NCBI GenBank assembly: GCA_016839655.1
Contig: JAEOTW010000161.1
Location: 1 to 44,955, forward strand
Direction: 5' to 3'
DNA: 44,955 nucleotides
Origin: Promethearchaeota archaeon
GTDB lineage: Archaea > Asgardarchaeota > Lokiarchaeia > Sigynarchaeales > SOKP01
Position numbers and translations under genes: made by a program. Below, piece by piece: positions 15,643-25,390 of this stretch. Each line of letters opens with the position of its first letter. Position 1 is the stretch's first letter. The notes below the pieces were generated by a model. That model did no database searches, had not been told where the DNA came from, and saw only the letters and a program-made list of their open reading frames with translations.

Positions 15643-18243
15643 TTACTTAAAAATGTAGACTCTGATATTCAAATCTTCAATTTCTTCTTTTAAATCTGAT
15701 TTTTCTTTAATATTCTTTTCCCGAGATTTCTCAATTATTTCTAAATTATCGATTCTAAGAGTATTTTTAATATCTTCTTTTTGAGTAATAATCGTTTTCA
15801 GTAGATTTGTATCTGAGATTAAAATGACTTTTCTAATACTTTGGTTTAATGGTATTTGAAGCTTTGATTTTTGCATCCTTAGAAATTTAATTATTTCGAT
15901 TATTAATTTTCCATCATTAGTAGAATCTTCTGAAATCGTTTCATAGTGCAATGGCCATTTCTCTAAGTGAATAGAGTTAAGATTTTTAAATTGCTTATAA
16001 AGAATTGAGTAAATTTCTTCTGAAATATATGGCATTATAACCGAAGAGATGGTCAATAATCTGTAAAAAAGGTTTAAGGCATTTTTTAAGGAATTTGTTC
16101 TTATATCTACATCATCAGAGTAAAATTTATGCTTTATAGCCTCAATATAATTATCACAAATATCATTCCAAAAAAAAGTACGTAAATCCATCATAGATTC
16201 ATGCCAATTATAACCTTCAAAATAATTTGAAATACTATCTAATTTTTTATTAAATTCTGAAAAGTAATAACTCTCTATCGGTGAGATTTGATTAATATTC
16301 ACATCAATGTTATCAATCTTAATCCTATTCAAGTTTAAAAATAAAAATCTGTAAGCATTCCAAATTTTAGTTAAAAACCTTGAAGCGCCTATTAATTGTT
16401 CAAATTTTCTCCTATATTTCTTCTTAAATTTATCTTCTGGTAGTTTTTGTCTTTCTTGCAATATAAATTCATTTGAAACAGATTGTTTAGTCTGTAGATT
16501 GATCCAAGTAAATTCAAATGGATAATCATCACCTAAAGAACCCATTGCTGTCCAATATCTTATAGCATCAGCACCAAATTCTGGCATCACTTCCTCGGGA
16601 GCAATATAGTTCCCAAGACTCTTTGACATATGTCTTCCATCAGGACCAGCGACCATTCCATTTATCATTGCTTCATAAAAAGGAGCTTTTCCAGTTAATA
16701 TTTTACATCGAAATAAACTATAAAATAACCAAGTTCGGATGATTTCATAACCCTGAGATCGATGAACTCTAGCATCCATATAAGCTCTTTTAAAGAAATC
16801 ATTATCCTCAGTCCATTTTGATATTTCTAAAGGTGTTAGGCTAGAATCAATCCAACAATCACATACATCTTTTTCACCACTAATATTTTTACTTTTACAT
16901 TTTGCACACTGTTTAATCGGTGGTGAAATTTTCACTGGATTTAATGGTAAATCCTCCCTTTTAGGGGGTATAATCTCACCACAATCTAAGCAATACCAGA
17001 ATGGAATGGGGGTACCAAAAAAACGCTGACGTGAAATAACCCAATTCCAATCCAATCCTTCTGCCCAATCTATTAATCTTTGTTTTTGTTTTTCCGGATA
17101 CCATTTCATAATTTCTCCAGATTCAATTATTTCCTGTGTAAAATCCTTTACATTTATAAACCATTGATATACCGGTAGATACTCTATTGGTTTACTACAA
17201 GATGATCGTTCGGAATGAATTATTAAACTATGCTCATAATCTTCAATTTTTTCAATTAATCCTATTTGATCAAGATCCTTAACAATTTGTTCTCGCGCAG
17301 CCATTATAGTTAAACCTTGATATACAGAATTTTCATTCATATGTCCGTCTTCAGTAAAAATCTGAATCTCATTTAGATTATATTCAAATTTCCATTTAAT
17401 GTCCATTTCATCGCCATATGTACAAACATAAACAACTCCAGTTCCAAAATTCATATCAATTGAAGGATCCATATATACACGAACAGTTCTATTAGTGAAC
17501 GGGATTTCGATCTTAGCCGCTGAAATATCATAATACCGTTCATCATTAGGATGAACTATTATTGCAACACATGCTTCCATATATTCAGGACGAGTCGTAG
17601 CAATAGTAATGAATTCATCTTCTCTATCTACTATCGGTAATTTTATATACCATAATTTTCCTAATTCCTCTCGATAACCTACTTCTGCCTTTGCAACAGA
17701 CGTTTCACAATTAACACAGAAATGAGTTGGAAACTTATCTCTATAAAGCATACCTTTTTCATAGAATTCTAAGAGTGAAATTTGAACTTTTCGTTTATAA
17801 TCATCATTCATCGTTCTATAAGTATATTCCCAATCAGTTGAATATCCTAAATCATCCAATTGCCTTGTCATATTATTAATGTTGTTTTCTACCCATTCTC
17901 TACATTTCTCTAAAAAGTTTTCTCGATCATCTTTAGAAACTCCATAATTCTTTGTAACAGCTAACTCAACAGGCAATCCGTGGCAATCCCATCCTTGAGG
18001 AAAATATACATTTTGGCCTTTCATTCGATTAAATCTTGCTACAAAATCAATCCAAGCATAATTTAAATATTGTCCTATATGCAGTACACCACTAACAAAT
18101 GGTGGTGGGGTATCAATAGTAAAAATCTCATCTTTTCGGTCCTTTTCAAATGCATATATCTTATTTTCATCCCAATATTTTATCCACTTTTCTTGAACTG
18201 CTTTGAAATTATACCGTTTTGGATAATCTGTTCCCTCTGTCAT
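15643..18243 (-). CDS. valS: Valyl-tRNA synthetase (archaeal type)
   Basis: An 866-residue class Ia aminoacyl-tRNA synthetase. Order of features: the HIGH-like signature LHIGQ within PPPFVSGVLHIGQYLNYAWI; the editing (CP1) domain with TTRPEYMEACVAIIVHPND and FGTGVVYVCTYGDEMDI; WVISRQRFFGTPIPFWYC; a zinc-ribbon CxxC pair (CAKCKSK); DVCDCWIDSSLTPLEISKW; the KMSKS-like GRHMSKSLGN; and the anticodon-binding helical domain. The editing-domain and SSLTP signatures point to ValRS over IleRS. HIGQ replaces HIGH and HMSKS replaces KMSKS; both changes affect signature residues, although the second Lys of KMSKS is retained. As is usual in archaea, the bacterial C-terminal coiled coil is absent. Confidence 0.85.
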   Translation of the reverse strand: MTEGTDYPKRYNFKAVQEKWIKYWDENKIYAFEKDRKDEIFTIDTPPPFVSGVLHIGQYLNYAWIDFVARFNRMKGQNVYFPQGWDCHGLPVELAVTKNYGVSKDDRENFLEKCREWVENNINNMTRQLDDLGYSTDWEYTYRTMNDDYKRKVQISLLEFYEKGMLYRDKFPTHFCVNCETSVAKAEVGYREELGKLWYIKLPIVDREDEFITIATTRPEYMEACVAIIVHPNDERYYDISAAKIEIPFTNRTVRVYMDPSIDMNFGTGVVYVCTYGDEMDIKWKFEYNLNEIQIFTEDGHMNENSVYQGLTIMAAREQIVKDLDQIGLIEKIEDYEHSLIIHSERSSCSKPIEYLPVYQWFINVKDFTQEIIESGEIMKWYPEKQKQRLIDWAEGLDWNWVISRQRFFGTPIPFWYCLDCGEIIPPKREDLPLNPVKISPPIKQCAKCKSKNISGEKDVCDCWIDSSLTPLEISKWTEDNDFFKRAYMDARVHRSQGYEIIRTWLFYSLFRCKILTGKAPFYEAMINGMVAGPDGRHMSKSLGNYIAPEEVMPEFGADAIRYWTAMGSLGDDYPFEFTWINLQTKQSVSNEFILQERQKLPEDKFKKKYRRKFEQLIGASRFLTKIWNAYRFLFLNLNRIKIDNIDVNINQISPIESYYFSEFNKKLDSISNYFEGYNWHESMMDLRTFFWNDICDNYIEAIKHKFYSDDVDIRTNSLKNALNLFYRLLTISSVIMPYISEEIYSILYKQFKNLNSIHLEKWPLHYETISEDSTNDGKLIIEIIKFLRMQKSKLQIPLNQSIRKVILISDTNLLKTIITQKEDIKNTLRIDNLEIIEKSREKNIKEKSDLKEEIEDLNIRVYIFK

Positions 18244-18275
18244 TTAAATTCCTTTTTAGATGTAAAATAATAGAA

Positions 18276-18377
18276 TGGACCTGACGGGAATTGAACCCGT
18301 GACCTCTTGAATGCGACTGTTGAAATTAAGCAACCTGCTTAATTTTATCAAGCGATCTTCCACTGATCTACAGGCCC
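18276..18377 (-). tRNA. tRNA-Ala (CGC) with a 30-nt intron
   Basis: Read on the minus strand: acceptor GGGCCTG/CAGGTCC with the G3:U70 wobble that identifies tRNA-Ala, D-arm GATC/GATC with a GG loop, anticodon stem CTTGA/TCAAG, variable AGGTC, T-arm ACGGG-TTCAATT-CCCGT, discriminator A. No CCA is encoded. Removing 30 bases gives a 72-nt mature tRNA with a 7-base loop T-T-CGC-A-T (U33, anticodon CGC, A37). It lies just upstream of valS on the same strand. Confidence 0.88.
18317..18346 (-). other. tRNA intron at a non-canonical position (32/33)
   Basis: The intron folds into a near-perfect hairpin (AAATTAAGCA-GGT-TGCTTAATTT without the loop bases, 10 bp). It is flanked by a short TTG/CAA helix, with three-base bulges on each side: a relaxed bulge-helix-bulge. 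To keep U33 and a 7-base loop, it must be spliced between positions 32 and 33 rather than the usual 37/38. The exact cut could shift by one base, between 31/32 and 32/33. Confidence 0.65.
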
Positions 18378-18464
18378 AACTATGATAATTATATATTTAT
18401 ATTGTTAAAATCAGAATACCTAAAATTTTTTATTATTTTTATTAAATATTTTGAAAAAGTAGGA

Positions 18465-20843
18465 TTAATATTGAGTTCTGGCAATTATATCATTTTGTGC
18501 AGCTTTTGTGAGCTCTGTAAATAAAACTGAATAACCTGCAATTCTTACGACTAAACCCCGATAATCATCAGGATTTTGCTGGGCTTCACATAACGTATCT
18601 TTACCAACAACGTTAAATTGAATATGATATCCTCCATTAGGTTTAAAATATGCTTTTATCAAAGGAATAAATATATCCTCTTTAAGAGAATTTGGATGAA
18701 AATCTAGAAGTAATGAAGTTCCATTTGTAATAAGTTCATTATTCAACTTTTTTACTGAATTGAGAATTGCAGTCGGGCCTTTAATATCTCTTCCATGAGT
18801 GGGGCCAACACCATTTGAAAGTGCATCTCTAGATTTTCGTCCGTCTGCTGAAGCAGCTGTCCAAGATCCAAATGCTATATGAAAAGAAGTAGAATATACT
18901 CCCGGATTAAATATTCCAGAGCGAAAGTTTTTATATTTCGAGATTTCATTACAATACTCTCTGACAATATCTACTGCAATTTGATCTACATAATCATTAT
19001 CATTTCCAAATTTTGGTACTTTATTAATAAAAAGTTCTCTCCACTCAGATCCCTTTTTTCCTAGGTAAATTCCTCTATAATTTTTCATAAGCATTGTTAC
19101 CATATCTTCAAATGGTAATATCTTATCTTCAAAAACAAACTTTTTAATAACAGCTAAACTATCTGCAACTGTAGCTAAACCAATTAATTGGGGGCCAGTA
19201 AAATTGTATATCGCCCCACCATTTGTTACATCTAAGCCACGATTAATACAATTATCCACAGTAGAGGATAAATAAGGTTGAGGATTTGTTTCAGCAATAG
19301 TTTTATCAAGTGTATTCATTGTTAAAACCATATTTTTAATAAAAAATTTCATCTGTTCTAAAATTGCATTCCAGAGATCTTTATAAGACGCAATTTCTTT
19401 CTTACTTTTTATTCCAATTTCTCTTCTGATAAACATATCGCTTCCATTTGTTAAAGCTAATTCTAAACATTTAACAATATTGAGTTGACATGCATTTGTT
19501 GAACCAAATGATTTACTTGGGTGTTGAGGTTCTACACATCCGATTGGAGCATACTCACGTGCATCCTCGAGGGTAAGGCCACGTCTAGCAAGCCCTTGAA
19601 TCATTACATCATCATTAAATAAAGCTATACTTGTTCCTAATTGAACTGATTTTGCAACTTTAGTCAAAAAATCTTCCGGAGAATTTTGATGAATTCTTAT
19701 TGAAAATGTAGGTTGAACCGTTTGAAGGTTTGAATAAGCATCTAGTATAAGGTATGACAAATCATTGGTAGCATCATTTCCTTGACGATCTAATCCCCCG
19801 ATAGTGACATTTTCAGTGATTGGAGGGCCCTCTCCAGCATTAATTGCTAAATAAAAAACATAATTCCATAAAGTTGTTAATTTTAAAAAAAAGCATTCAA
19901 TTAAAAATTGGGCCTCCTCTTTATTTATAATTCCTTTATTTATATCATTTACATAAAATTGATACATTAATTGATCAAGACGCCCTATACTAACAGCATA
20001 ACCTCCATCTTCTAGTCCACATATAAGGTGATTAAAAAATATTAGTTGGAGGGCTTCTTTAAAGTTTTTTGGTACATTTTCTGAAATATTAGCACAAATT
20101 TTAGAAATCTCTAACAGTTCCTCCTTACGTCTAGAATTAACTTCTTTTTCCGAAAGGTTCATTGCTAAAGAAGAAAATCTTTTTATAAAAGATTTAGCAG
20201 CACTACATGTAATAATAACAGATTGCAAAAAGTTTTGTTTTTGAGTATTGTTAGAAAATTCTTTTAGCTTGTTCTTTGCTTTTTTAATCAAACCATTTAA
20301 TCCATATTTTAAAATATTTTCATGTCCTGGGAAAAAATGACCAATTCCATTAGTCAGTTCAGTCTCAACCAAAAAAACTAATGTATCCATGATCTTTTTC
20401 ACTTTAGGTTCTAAATTTTTTATAAATTGCTCTTTTAAAGTATAATCCTCTTTTTTCCAATAGGGAATAATACTCTCTTTCAAGATCCTTTTACCTTCGT
20501 CCGAAATAAATGATTTTTGTGCTGGACGTTTGTCATAAGAGTCTAAATCCTGTTCTATAAAATCTACTCTAATTTCAGGATATAAAGGAGTTCCAACAAA
20601 TTTACTACACTGATTTCCGACAATAAACTCATCTTCCCAGATTCTAATCGACATGTTTGTTAATAAATGGTCTAAAGCTTTTGCAAAACGAATAACTGGA
20701 TGTTCTTTTTTTGTATTTTTATATGAATCCGTAATTAATTTTGCCCTTTCAATACAAATTTCACGTGATTGCATAACCACTTTATCTTTCATTTTTAATA
20801 TTCTTTCTTTATAATGTGAATGAGGAGCTCTTTCTAATTGCAT
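18465..20843 (-). CDS. Glycyl radical enzyme (PFL-like family)
   Basis: A 792-residue member of the pyruvate formate-lyase / glycerol dehydratase superfamily. The thiyl-radical site is IGCVEPQ (Cys436, Glu438), and the glycyl radical loop is VVRIAGYSVLF with Gly770 near the C-terminus. The GCVEP form with an acidic residue two positions after Cys is typical of dehydratase- or lyase-type enzymes (glycerol/diol dehydratase, choline lyase, 4-hydroxyphenylacetate decarboxylase) and argues against true PFL, which has two adjacent cysteines. The radical SAM activating enzyme that must install the radical is not in the window. The enzyme is oxygen-sensitive, so an anaerobic lifestyle is implied. The substrate is undetermined. 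Confidence 0.88.
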   Translation of the reverse strand: MQLERAPHSHYKERILKMKDKVVMQSREICIERAKLITDSYKNTKKEHPVIRFAKALDHLLTNMSIRIWEDEFIVGNQCSKFVGTPLYPEIRVDFIEQDLDSYDKRPAQKSFISDEGKRILKESIIPYWKKEDYTLKEQFIKNLEPKVKKIMDTLVFLVETELTNGIGHFFPGHENILKYGLNGLIKKAKNKLKEFSNNTQKQNFLQSVIITCSAAKSFIKRFSSLAMNLSEKEVNSRRKEELLEISKICANISENVPKNFKEALQLIFFNHLICGLEDGGYAVSIGRLDQLMYQFYVNDINKGIINKEEAQFLIECFFLKLTTLWNYVFYLAINAGEGPPITENVTIGGLDRQGNDATNDLSYLILDAYSNLQTVQPTFSIRIHQNSPEDFLTKVAKSVQLGTSIALFNDDVMIQGLARRGLTLEDAREYAPIGCVEPQHPSKSFGSTNACQLNIVKCLELALTNGSDMFIRREIGIKSKKEIASYKDLWNAILEQMKFFIKNMVLTMNTLDKTIAETNPQPYLSSTVDNCINRGLDVTNGGAIYNFTGPQLIGLATVADSLAVIKKFVFEDKILPFEDMVTMLMKNYRGIYLGKKGSEWRELFINKVPKFGNDNDYVDQIAVDIVREYCNEISKYKNFRSGIFNPGVYSTSFHIAFGSWTAASADGRKSRDALSNGVGPTHGRDIKGPTAILNSVKKLNNELITNGTSLLLDFHPNSLKEDIFIPLIKAYFKPNGGYHIQFNVVGKDTLCEAQQNPDDYRGLVVRIAGYSVLFTELTKAAQNDIIARTQY

Positions 20844-20952
20844 TTATATCCCTAAAAATTATCAATTATTCAGTTTAATTAAAAATATTATTGCTTTATG
20901 TATTAAAAATTTTTATTTTATATTTTCAAAGAAACTCTGGAATTTCATAGAT

Positions 20953-21789
20953 TTAAATAAATTTCATTAAATGATTCTTAGTTTCAGGAGAAAATAAATA
21001 GTCATTTTTTTTTTTATCTTGAAATCTTTTGATAGCAAGTTCCAAATATTCTTTATTTGAATCGATCCCAATGAATTTCCGATTTAAAATACTAGATACG
21101 ATTCCTGTTGTACCAGATCCTACAAAAGGGTCTAGGATCCAATCACCCTCTCTTGAAGAAGATGAAATTATTCGATTTAACAATTCTAGAGGTTTTTGGG
21201 TTGGATGTTTACCAAATTCCTTCTCATTTTTAGCTAATAAAGGAATTGACCAAACACTTCTCATTTGCTTATCTTTGTTTTTCAACTTATCTTTTGGGTT
21301 ATTCCAAACTTTCATTCTCTCATAGTCAAAAGTGTGGCGCGAATTCTTAGATTTGCGAGCCCATAATACTGTTTCATGACTATGAGTAAAATATTTACAT
21401 GATAAATTAGGTGGAGCATTTGGTTTATACATAATTATATCATTAATAATATCATAACCATTTTTTTCTAGGAGATAACCAACTTTATAGATTATATGTA
21501 ATGTTCCTGATACCCAAATGCTACCATTTTTATTTAACACTCTTCTACAAGCTTTTAACCAAGTATCTATAAATTTTATATCTTCGTAGAGACCTTGTGA
21601 TTTATCCCATTCTCCTTTATTAACAGAAACCATCTTGCCTGAACTACACGTAACTCCATCATTTGATAAAAAATAGGGGGGATCAGCATAGATTAAATCA
21701 AATTTATTACTTTCAAATTGATCAAGTACATCTAAAGCATTTCCATAATATAAAATGAAATCTTTCTCATCAAAATAAGGTTTTATCAT
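20953..21789 (-). CDS. DNA adenine/cytosine-N4 methyltransferase (beta class, DpnA-like)
   Basis: A 278-residue SAM-dependent methyltransferase with the circular-permuted beta order. The catalytic motif IV DPPY (36-39) comes first, and the SAM-binding DPFVGSGTT (220-228) comes near the C-terminus. The stretch DPPYFLSNDGVTCSSGKMVS followed by GEWDKS resembles the DpnA/MboI-type enzymes, many of which methylate adenine in GATC; target specificity is inference. HPTQKPLELLNRII is the usual segment before motif I. No restriction endonuclease gene is adjacent, so it appears to be an orphan methyltransferase, perhaps epigenetic or a protection remnant. Confidence 0.85.
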   Translation of the reverse strand: MIKPYFDEKDFILYYGNALDVLDQFESNKFDLIYADPPYFLSNDGVTCSSGKMVSVNKGEWDKSQGLYEDIKFIDTWLKACRRVLNKNGSIWVSGTLHIIYKVGYLLEKNGYDIINDIIMYKPNAPPNLSCKYFTHSHETVLWARKSKNSRHTFDYERMKVWNNPKDKLKNKDKQMRSVWSIPLLAKNEKEFGKHPTQKPLELLNRIISSSSREGDWILDPFVGSGTTGIVSSILNRKFIGIDSNKEYLELAIKRFQDKKKNDYLFSPETKNHLMKFI

Positions 21790-21950
21790 ATTTAGATAAA
21801 TTTCTTGTAGAAACTTTAAAAATTACATTCAAATTAATTAAGAAAATATAATATCTTTTAATTATTAACTTTAAAGTTTAATATTAACAAACACTTAATA
21901 TTCATGTAAGAAAATCGTAATCTTATTCCAAACGCTTTAGAGAACGAATT

Positions 21951-22892
21951 ATGATAAATAAACAACGATTTGAAGAGCTGTTTAATCAGCACATAATAAA
22001 AGATATTTCTGAAGAACAAATTGATATTGTTCTTTCAGGTCAATATGGCAAAGCTTTAGAACTACTAAGAGATGCCGAATCAACAGGTTTATTTCCCGCC
22101 TTAGTTGGACCACCAGGTGTTGGAAAAACCATATTATGTAGATATTTTGCTAGTTTAAGGGCAAAAGAAAATAAAAACAAGAGCTTTCAATGGTTAACCA
22201 TGGATGAAAGTATCAAACCTTCTCATTTTGTTGGCTCATTTGATCCAGCAATTACATTAAAGAAAGGATTTGTTCTAGAAGCCTTTAATCCCGGGCCATT
22301 ATTAAATGCTATGTTAGAAGGAGGAACTTTCCTAGCTAACGAAATTAATAGGGCTACAGAATATTCTCAAAATACTTTATTAGAACCTTTAGAAGAAGCT
22401 TCCATAGGAATCCCTCATCTAGGGAGAATTAAAGCTGATAAAGACTTTTTCTTTATATGTGCTATGAATCCAGAAGAATTATCTGGAACACACCGCTTAT
22501 CTGAAGCTTTAAAAGACAGAATTAAGGTTTGGATTAAATTGACTTACCCGGATAAATCTACCGAATTAGATATAATAAGAATTAACTTACCTGAACATTT
22601 TATTATTGAAGAGTCAGAACTTGAAGTAATATATTCAATTATTAAAGAAACTAGACATAACAAAATTGATATTGAAATTCCTGCTTCAATTAGAGCAGGG
22701 ATTGCTATTGCAAAACTATTGGCAAGGAAAAGAATTGTAGAAAAGGAAAAAAAAGTTAAAGAAAAAGAATCTGTATATATTTATCTTTCTGAAATTGCTC
22801 GCCATGTTTTACTTGGGAGTTTAAAACCAAAACCTGGTGTAAAAGTCGAAACTGTAATAGAAAACATTATCCATAAGACTTTGGGAGGGTAA
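21951..22892 (+). CDS. MoxR-family AAA+ ATPase
   Basis: A 313-residue ATPase with Walker A GPPGVGKT (53-60), the Walker B region GGTFLANEINRA (Asn130-Glu131), QNTLLEPLEE, and sensor 1 CAMNPEE. The MoxR family usually has ADEINR at Walker B; here the first acid is Asn while the catalytic Glu remains. MoxR proteins act as chaperone-like motors that work with a VWA-domain protein. The VWA gene follows at once, and a SWIM-like protein comes third, as in E. coli yehL-yehP-yehQ. The substrate complex is unknown. Confidence 0.88.
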   Translation: MINKQRFEELFNQHIIKDISEEQIDIVLSGQYGKALELLRDAESTGLFPALVGPPGVGKTILCRYFASLRAKENKNKSFQWLTMDESIKPSHFVGSFDPAITLKKGFVLEAFNPGPLLNAMLEGGTFLANEINRATEYSQNTLLEPLEEASIGIPHLGRIKADKDFFFICAMNPEELSGTHRLSEALKDRIKVWIKLTYPDKSTELDIIRINLPEHFIIEESELEVIYSIIKETRHNKIDIEIPASIRAGIAIAKLLARKRIVEKEKKVKEKESVYIYLSEIARHVLLGSLKPKPGVKVETVIENIIHKTLGG

Positions 22893-22896
22893 TTTA

Positions 22897-25386
22897 TTGG
22901 GAATATTTCCTGAAAACCCATGTGAATTTGCAGTAGAATTTATAAGGAGGATGAGAAATCATCCAGATATAATCCAAATGCCATCTCCACGGCAAGTATT
23001 ATCAATACCAAATTTGATTATCTCAAGATATTATCGTAAAGGAGTAATTACGCCAAACGATTTTATTGAAATTAGTACTGTTACCTCATTACCAGATAAT
23101 CAAACTCTAGCTAAAGATATTGCATTTGAGATTCTCTTTCCAAATTATAAGAAAAACATTGTGAAATCCTTATTCAATGAGGAGGAAATTGATAATTTTG
23201 AAGAAGAAATTAAGAATTCTGAAATCAAATCAGAGTTAGACCAATTACAAGATCTTATTGATGAGATTGAATTATCAAAATCATTTGATACAGATATGTT
23301 CCAGCAATTGGAACAGTTTATTGAAGAATTAAATCAAAGAAGGAATGAAGAGCCATATAAATCAGCACTTAATTTCTTTAACGACGATTCTGAGTTATAC
23401 AAGGAAGAAATAACGTCATTTGAGAAATTAATTGAAGAAGCAAAAAAACGAATGCTTCAAAAAATTAATTCTTTGGATCCTAAGGATTTAAAAGCAGGCA
23501 CTAACTTAGGGTTAAATGATTTAATTCAAGAGCAGTCTTTGAGAGAATGGGAAAAAATTACAAGTAAGGCTTTAAATAATCAAGATATTGAAAAGGATTT
23601 AAATAAATTAATCAATTCAGGGAGTTTAGAAGATTTGCTTCAATCTATGAAATTTTTAAAAGATACTAATGCAATTTCTAAAGATCAATTTGGAAATCTG
23701 AAAAGAGAGCTTCAAAATAAAATTGATAATTTAGACCAATTATTTCAATCAGCAAAACATCTAAAAGAAACTCCAAATTTTAACTTAGATAAAGTACTAA
23801 ACAATAGTATAGAACAAGCTTCATTTGAACATAATTTTAGCCTAGCGAATTCACTTGACCAATTTTTTGGTACTGATCTTAGAACTTCATTATTAGAAAA
23901 ATATGATCAACATTCCAAAACTTCCCAAATGAATCTTTCACTGGAAAATTTGACGAAAAATGCAATTACAAACAAATCATGGAACTCTTTATTCAACCAA
24001 GCACTTAAAAATGCTATTAATGAAGCTTTAAACCAAAATAAAAAATTTGAAGCTCTTAAAACTCTTACACATCAATTACAACAACTTACTAATAGCTCTC
24101 CAAATATGCATTGTAGTCAAAAAATGGCTCAAAATATTCCAAACCTTACCTCATTAACTTTAGAATCTTGTGAAACTCCTTACCAACTAAGAAATGCAAC
24201 TGAATTTTTGAGAAAAATTGGTTTAAATCTAGAATCAGAACTTATCGAAAAGATTGGAAAGCGACTTCAAATGCCTCAAGATGAAATTTTCGAACTCATT
24301 GAACCTACTTACCAGTTGTTGAAAAAATTAATTGAAAATAAAAAAGCAGATTTTCAAAGAATAAGTAATTTAATGAATCAAATTCATGACCAATTAAATT
24401 TCGAGAGGATAAAAGAATTAACTGCTAGTGCTTTAGCTTCCGATAATAGAGATGCATTAGGAGCTCTTGGTAACTTTAAGTTAAGTGATGCATTAAGAAG
24501 TGCTCAACAAATTGGAGGTCAGGAAGGTGAAAATAAAATGATTTCGTGTTTATCAGCAGGTAGTGGAGAAAACCTCCTTAAACAATGGTTTCTTCATAGA
24601 AATAATTTACAACCAATTACCAAACAGAAAGTAAAAGAACTAGCTAAGAAAATGTTAATTGAATTAGGTATTTATTACTCAAGAGCTCATTTAGGTAGTT
24701 CAACAACAGGTCCAATTCCAATTAATATTGTTAGACCATATTCTATAGGTGATGATTTTGAGAATATTGATCTTGAGGAGACTATAAATAATATTTTAGA
24801 AAAAGGAAAAGAATTAGATCATATAAAATATGATGACTTTTTTGTTTTTGAAACTGCTAAAGGGCTAAGAACTGCGTGTTTTGAGCTTGATATTTCAGGT
24901 AGTATGACAGGGGACAAACTTGCTTATATGAGTATTTGTATTACGATGTTATGCTATGGAATGCGTAAAGATGAACTTGGTATTTCTTTTTTTGAGTCAA
25001 ATACTCATGTTTTGAAAAGATTAGATGAAAAGCTTGATTTAGAGAAATTAGCAGATGAACTTCTTTCTGTTACAGCTCGAGGGGGCACACGAATACAAAG
25101 TGCTGTTGAGTGGGCAAATAAGCAATTCAAAGATTATTCAAATTCCCGGGAAAAATTAAATGTTTTATTTACAGATGCTGAAATATTTGATTTGAAAGAA
25201 GCTATTATAGAATTAAGAAAAATGCGTTCTTTAGGTGTGGATTTCATACTGGTATGTCCTGAAACTTCTTTCAACTTAAAAGAAGCTAAAAAAATGGTAA
25301 AAGTTGCAGGAGGACAATTACTTACTATAAAAGATTGGAATCAGTTTCCTAAATTAATCTCAGAAATAATAAAATCAAGATTTTAA
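22897..25386 (+). CDS. VWA-domain protein, partner of the MoxR ATPase
   Basis: An 829-residue protein. The C-terminal ~180 residues form a von Willebrand A domain with the MIDAS motif DISGS (665-669), a GGT segment (TARGGTRI) and a third MIDAS-type acid in FTDAE. Upstream is a long, mostly helical region rich in Gln, Asn, Glu and Leu, with no recognised domain; the N-terminus has SPRQVLSIPNLIISRY. The start is TTG at 22897, preceded by a strong GGGAGGGT that overlaps the end of the MoxR gene. Metal-dependent protein binding by the VWA domain is expected, with the helical part probably the MoxR-facing or substrate scaffold. Confidence 0.82.
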   Translation: MGIFPENPCEFAVEFIRRMRNHPDIIQMPSPRQVLSIPNLIISRYYRKGVITPNDFIEISTVTSLPDNQTLAKDIAFEILFPNYKKNIVKSLFNEEEIDNFEEEIKNSEIKSELDQLQDLIDEIELSKSFDTDMFQQLEQFIEELNQRRNEEPYKSALNFFNDDSELYKEEITSFEKLIEEAKKRMLQKINSLDPKDLKAGTNLGLNDLIQEQSLREWEKITSKALNNQDIEKDLNKLINSGSLEDLLQSMKFLKDTNAISKDQFGNLKRELQNKIDNLDQLFQSAKHLKETPNFNLDKVLNNSIEQASFEHNFSLANSLDQFFGTDLRTSLLEKYDQHSKTSQMNLSLENLTKNAITNKSWNSLFNQALKNAINEALNQNKKFEALKTLTHQLQQLTNSSPNMHCSQKMAQNIPNLTSLTLESCETPYQLRNATEFLRKIGLNLESELIEKIGKRLQMPQDEIFELIEPTYQLLKKLIENKKADFQRISNLMNQIHDQLNFERIKELTASALASDNRDALGALGNFKLSDALRSAQQIGGQEGENKMISCLSAGSGENLLKQWFLHRNNLQPITKQKVKELAKKMLIELGIYYSRAHLGSSTTGPIPINIVRPYSIGDDFENIDLEETINNILEKGKELDHIKYDDFFVFETAKGLRTACFELDISGSMTGDKLAYMSICITMLCYGMRKDELGISFFESNTHVLKRLDEKLDLEKLADELLSVTARGGTRIQSAVEWANKQFKDYSNSREKLNVLFTDAEIFDLKEAIIELRKMRSLGVDFILVCPETSFNLKEAKKMVKVAGGQLLTIKDWNQFPKLISEIIKSRF

Positions 25387-25390
25387 AAAA

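Noticed and set aside
15643..18243. Isoleucyl-tRNA synthetase
   Set aside because: WDCHGLP is reminiscent of IleRS, but the editing-domain segment, the SSLTP motif and the WVISRQRFFGTPIPFWYC block fit archaeal ValRS better.
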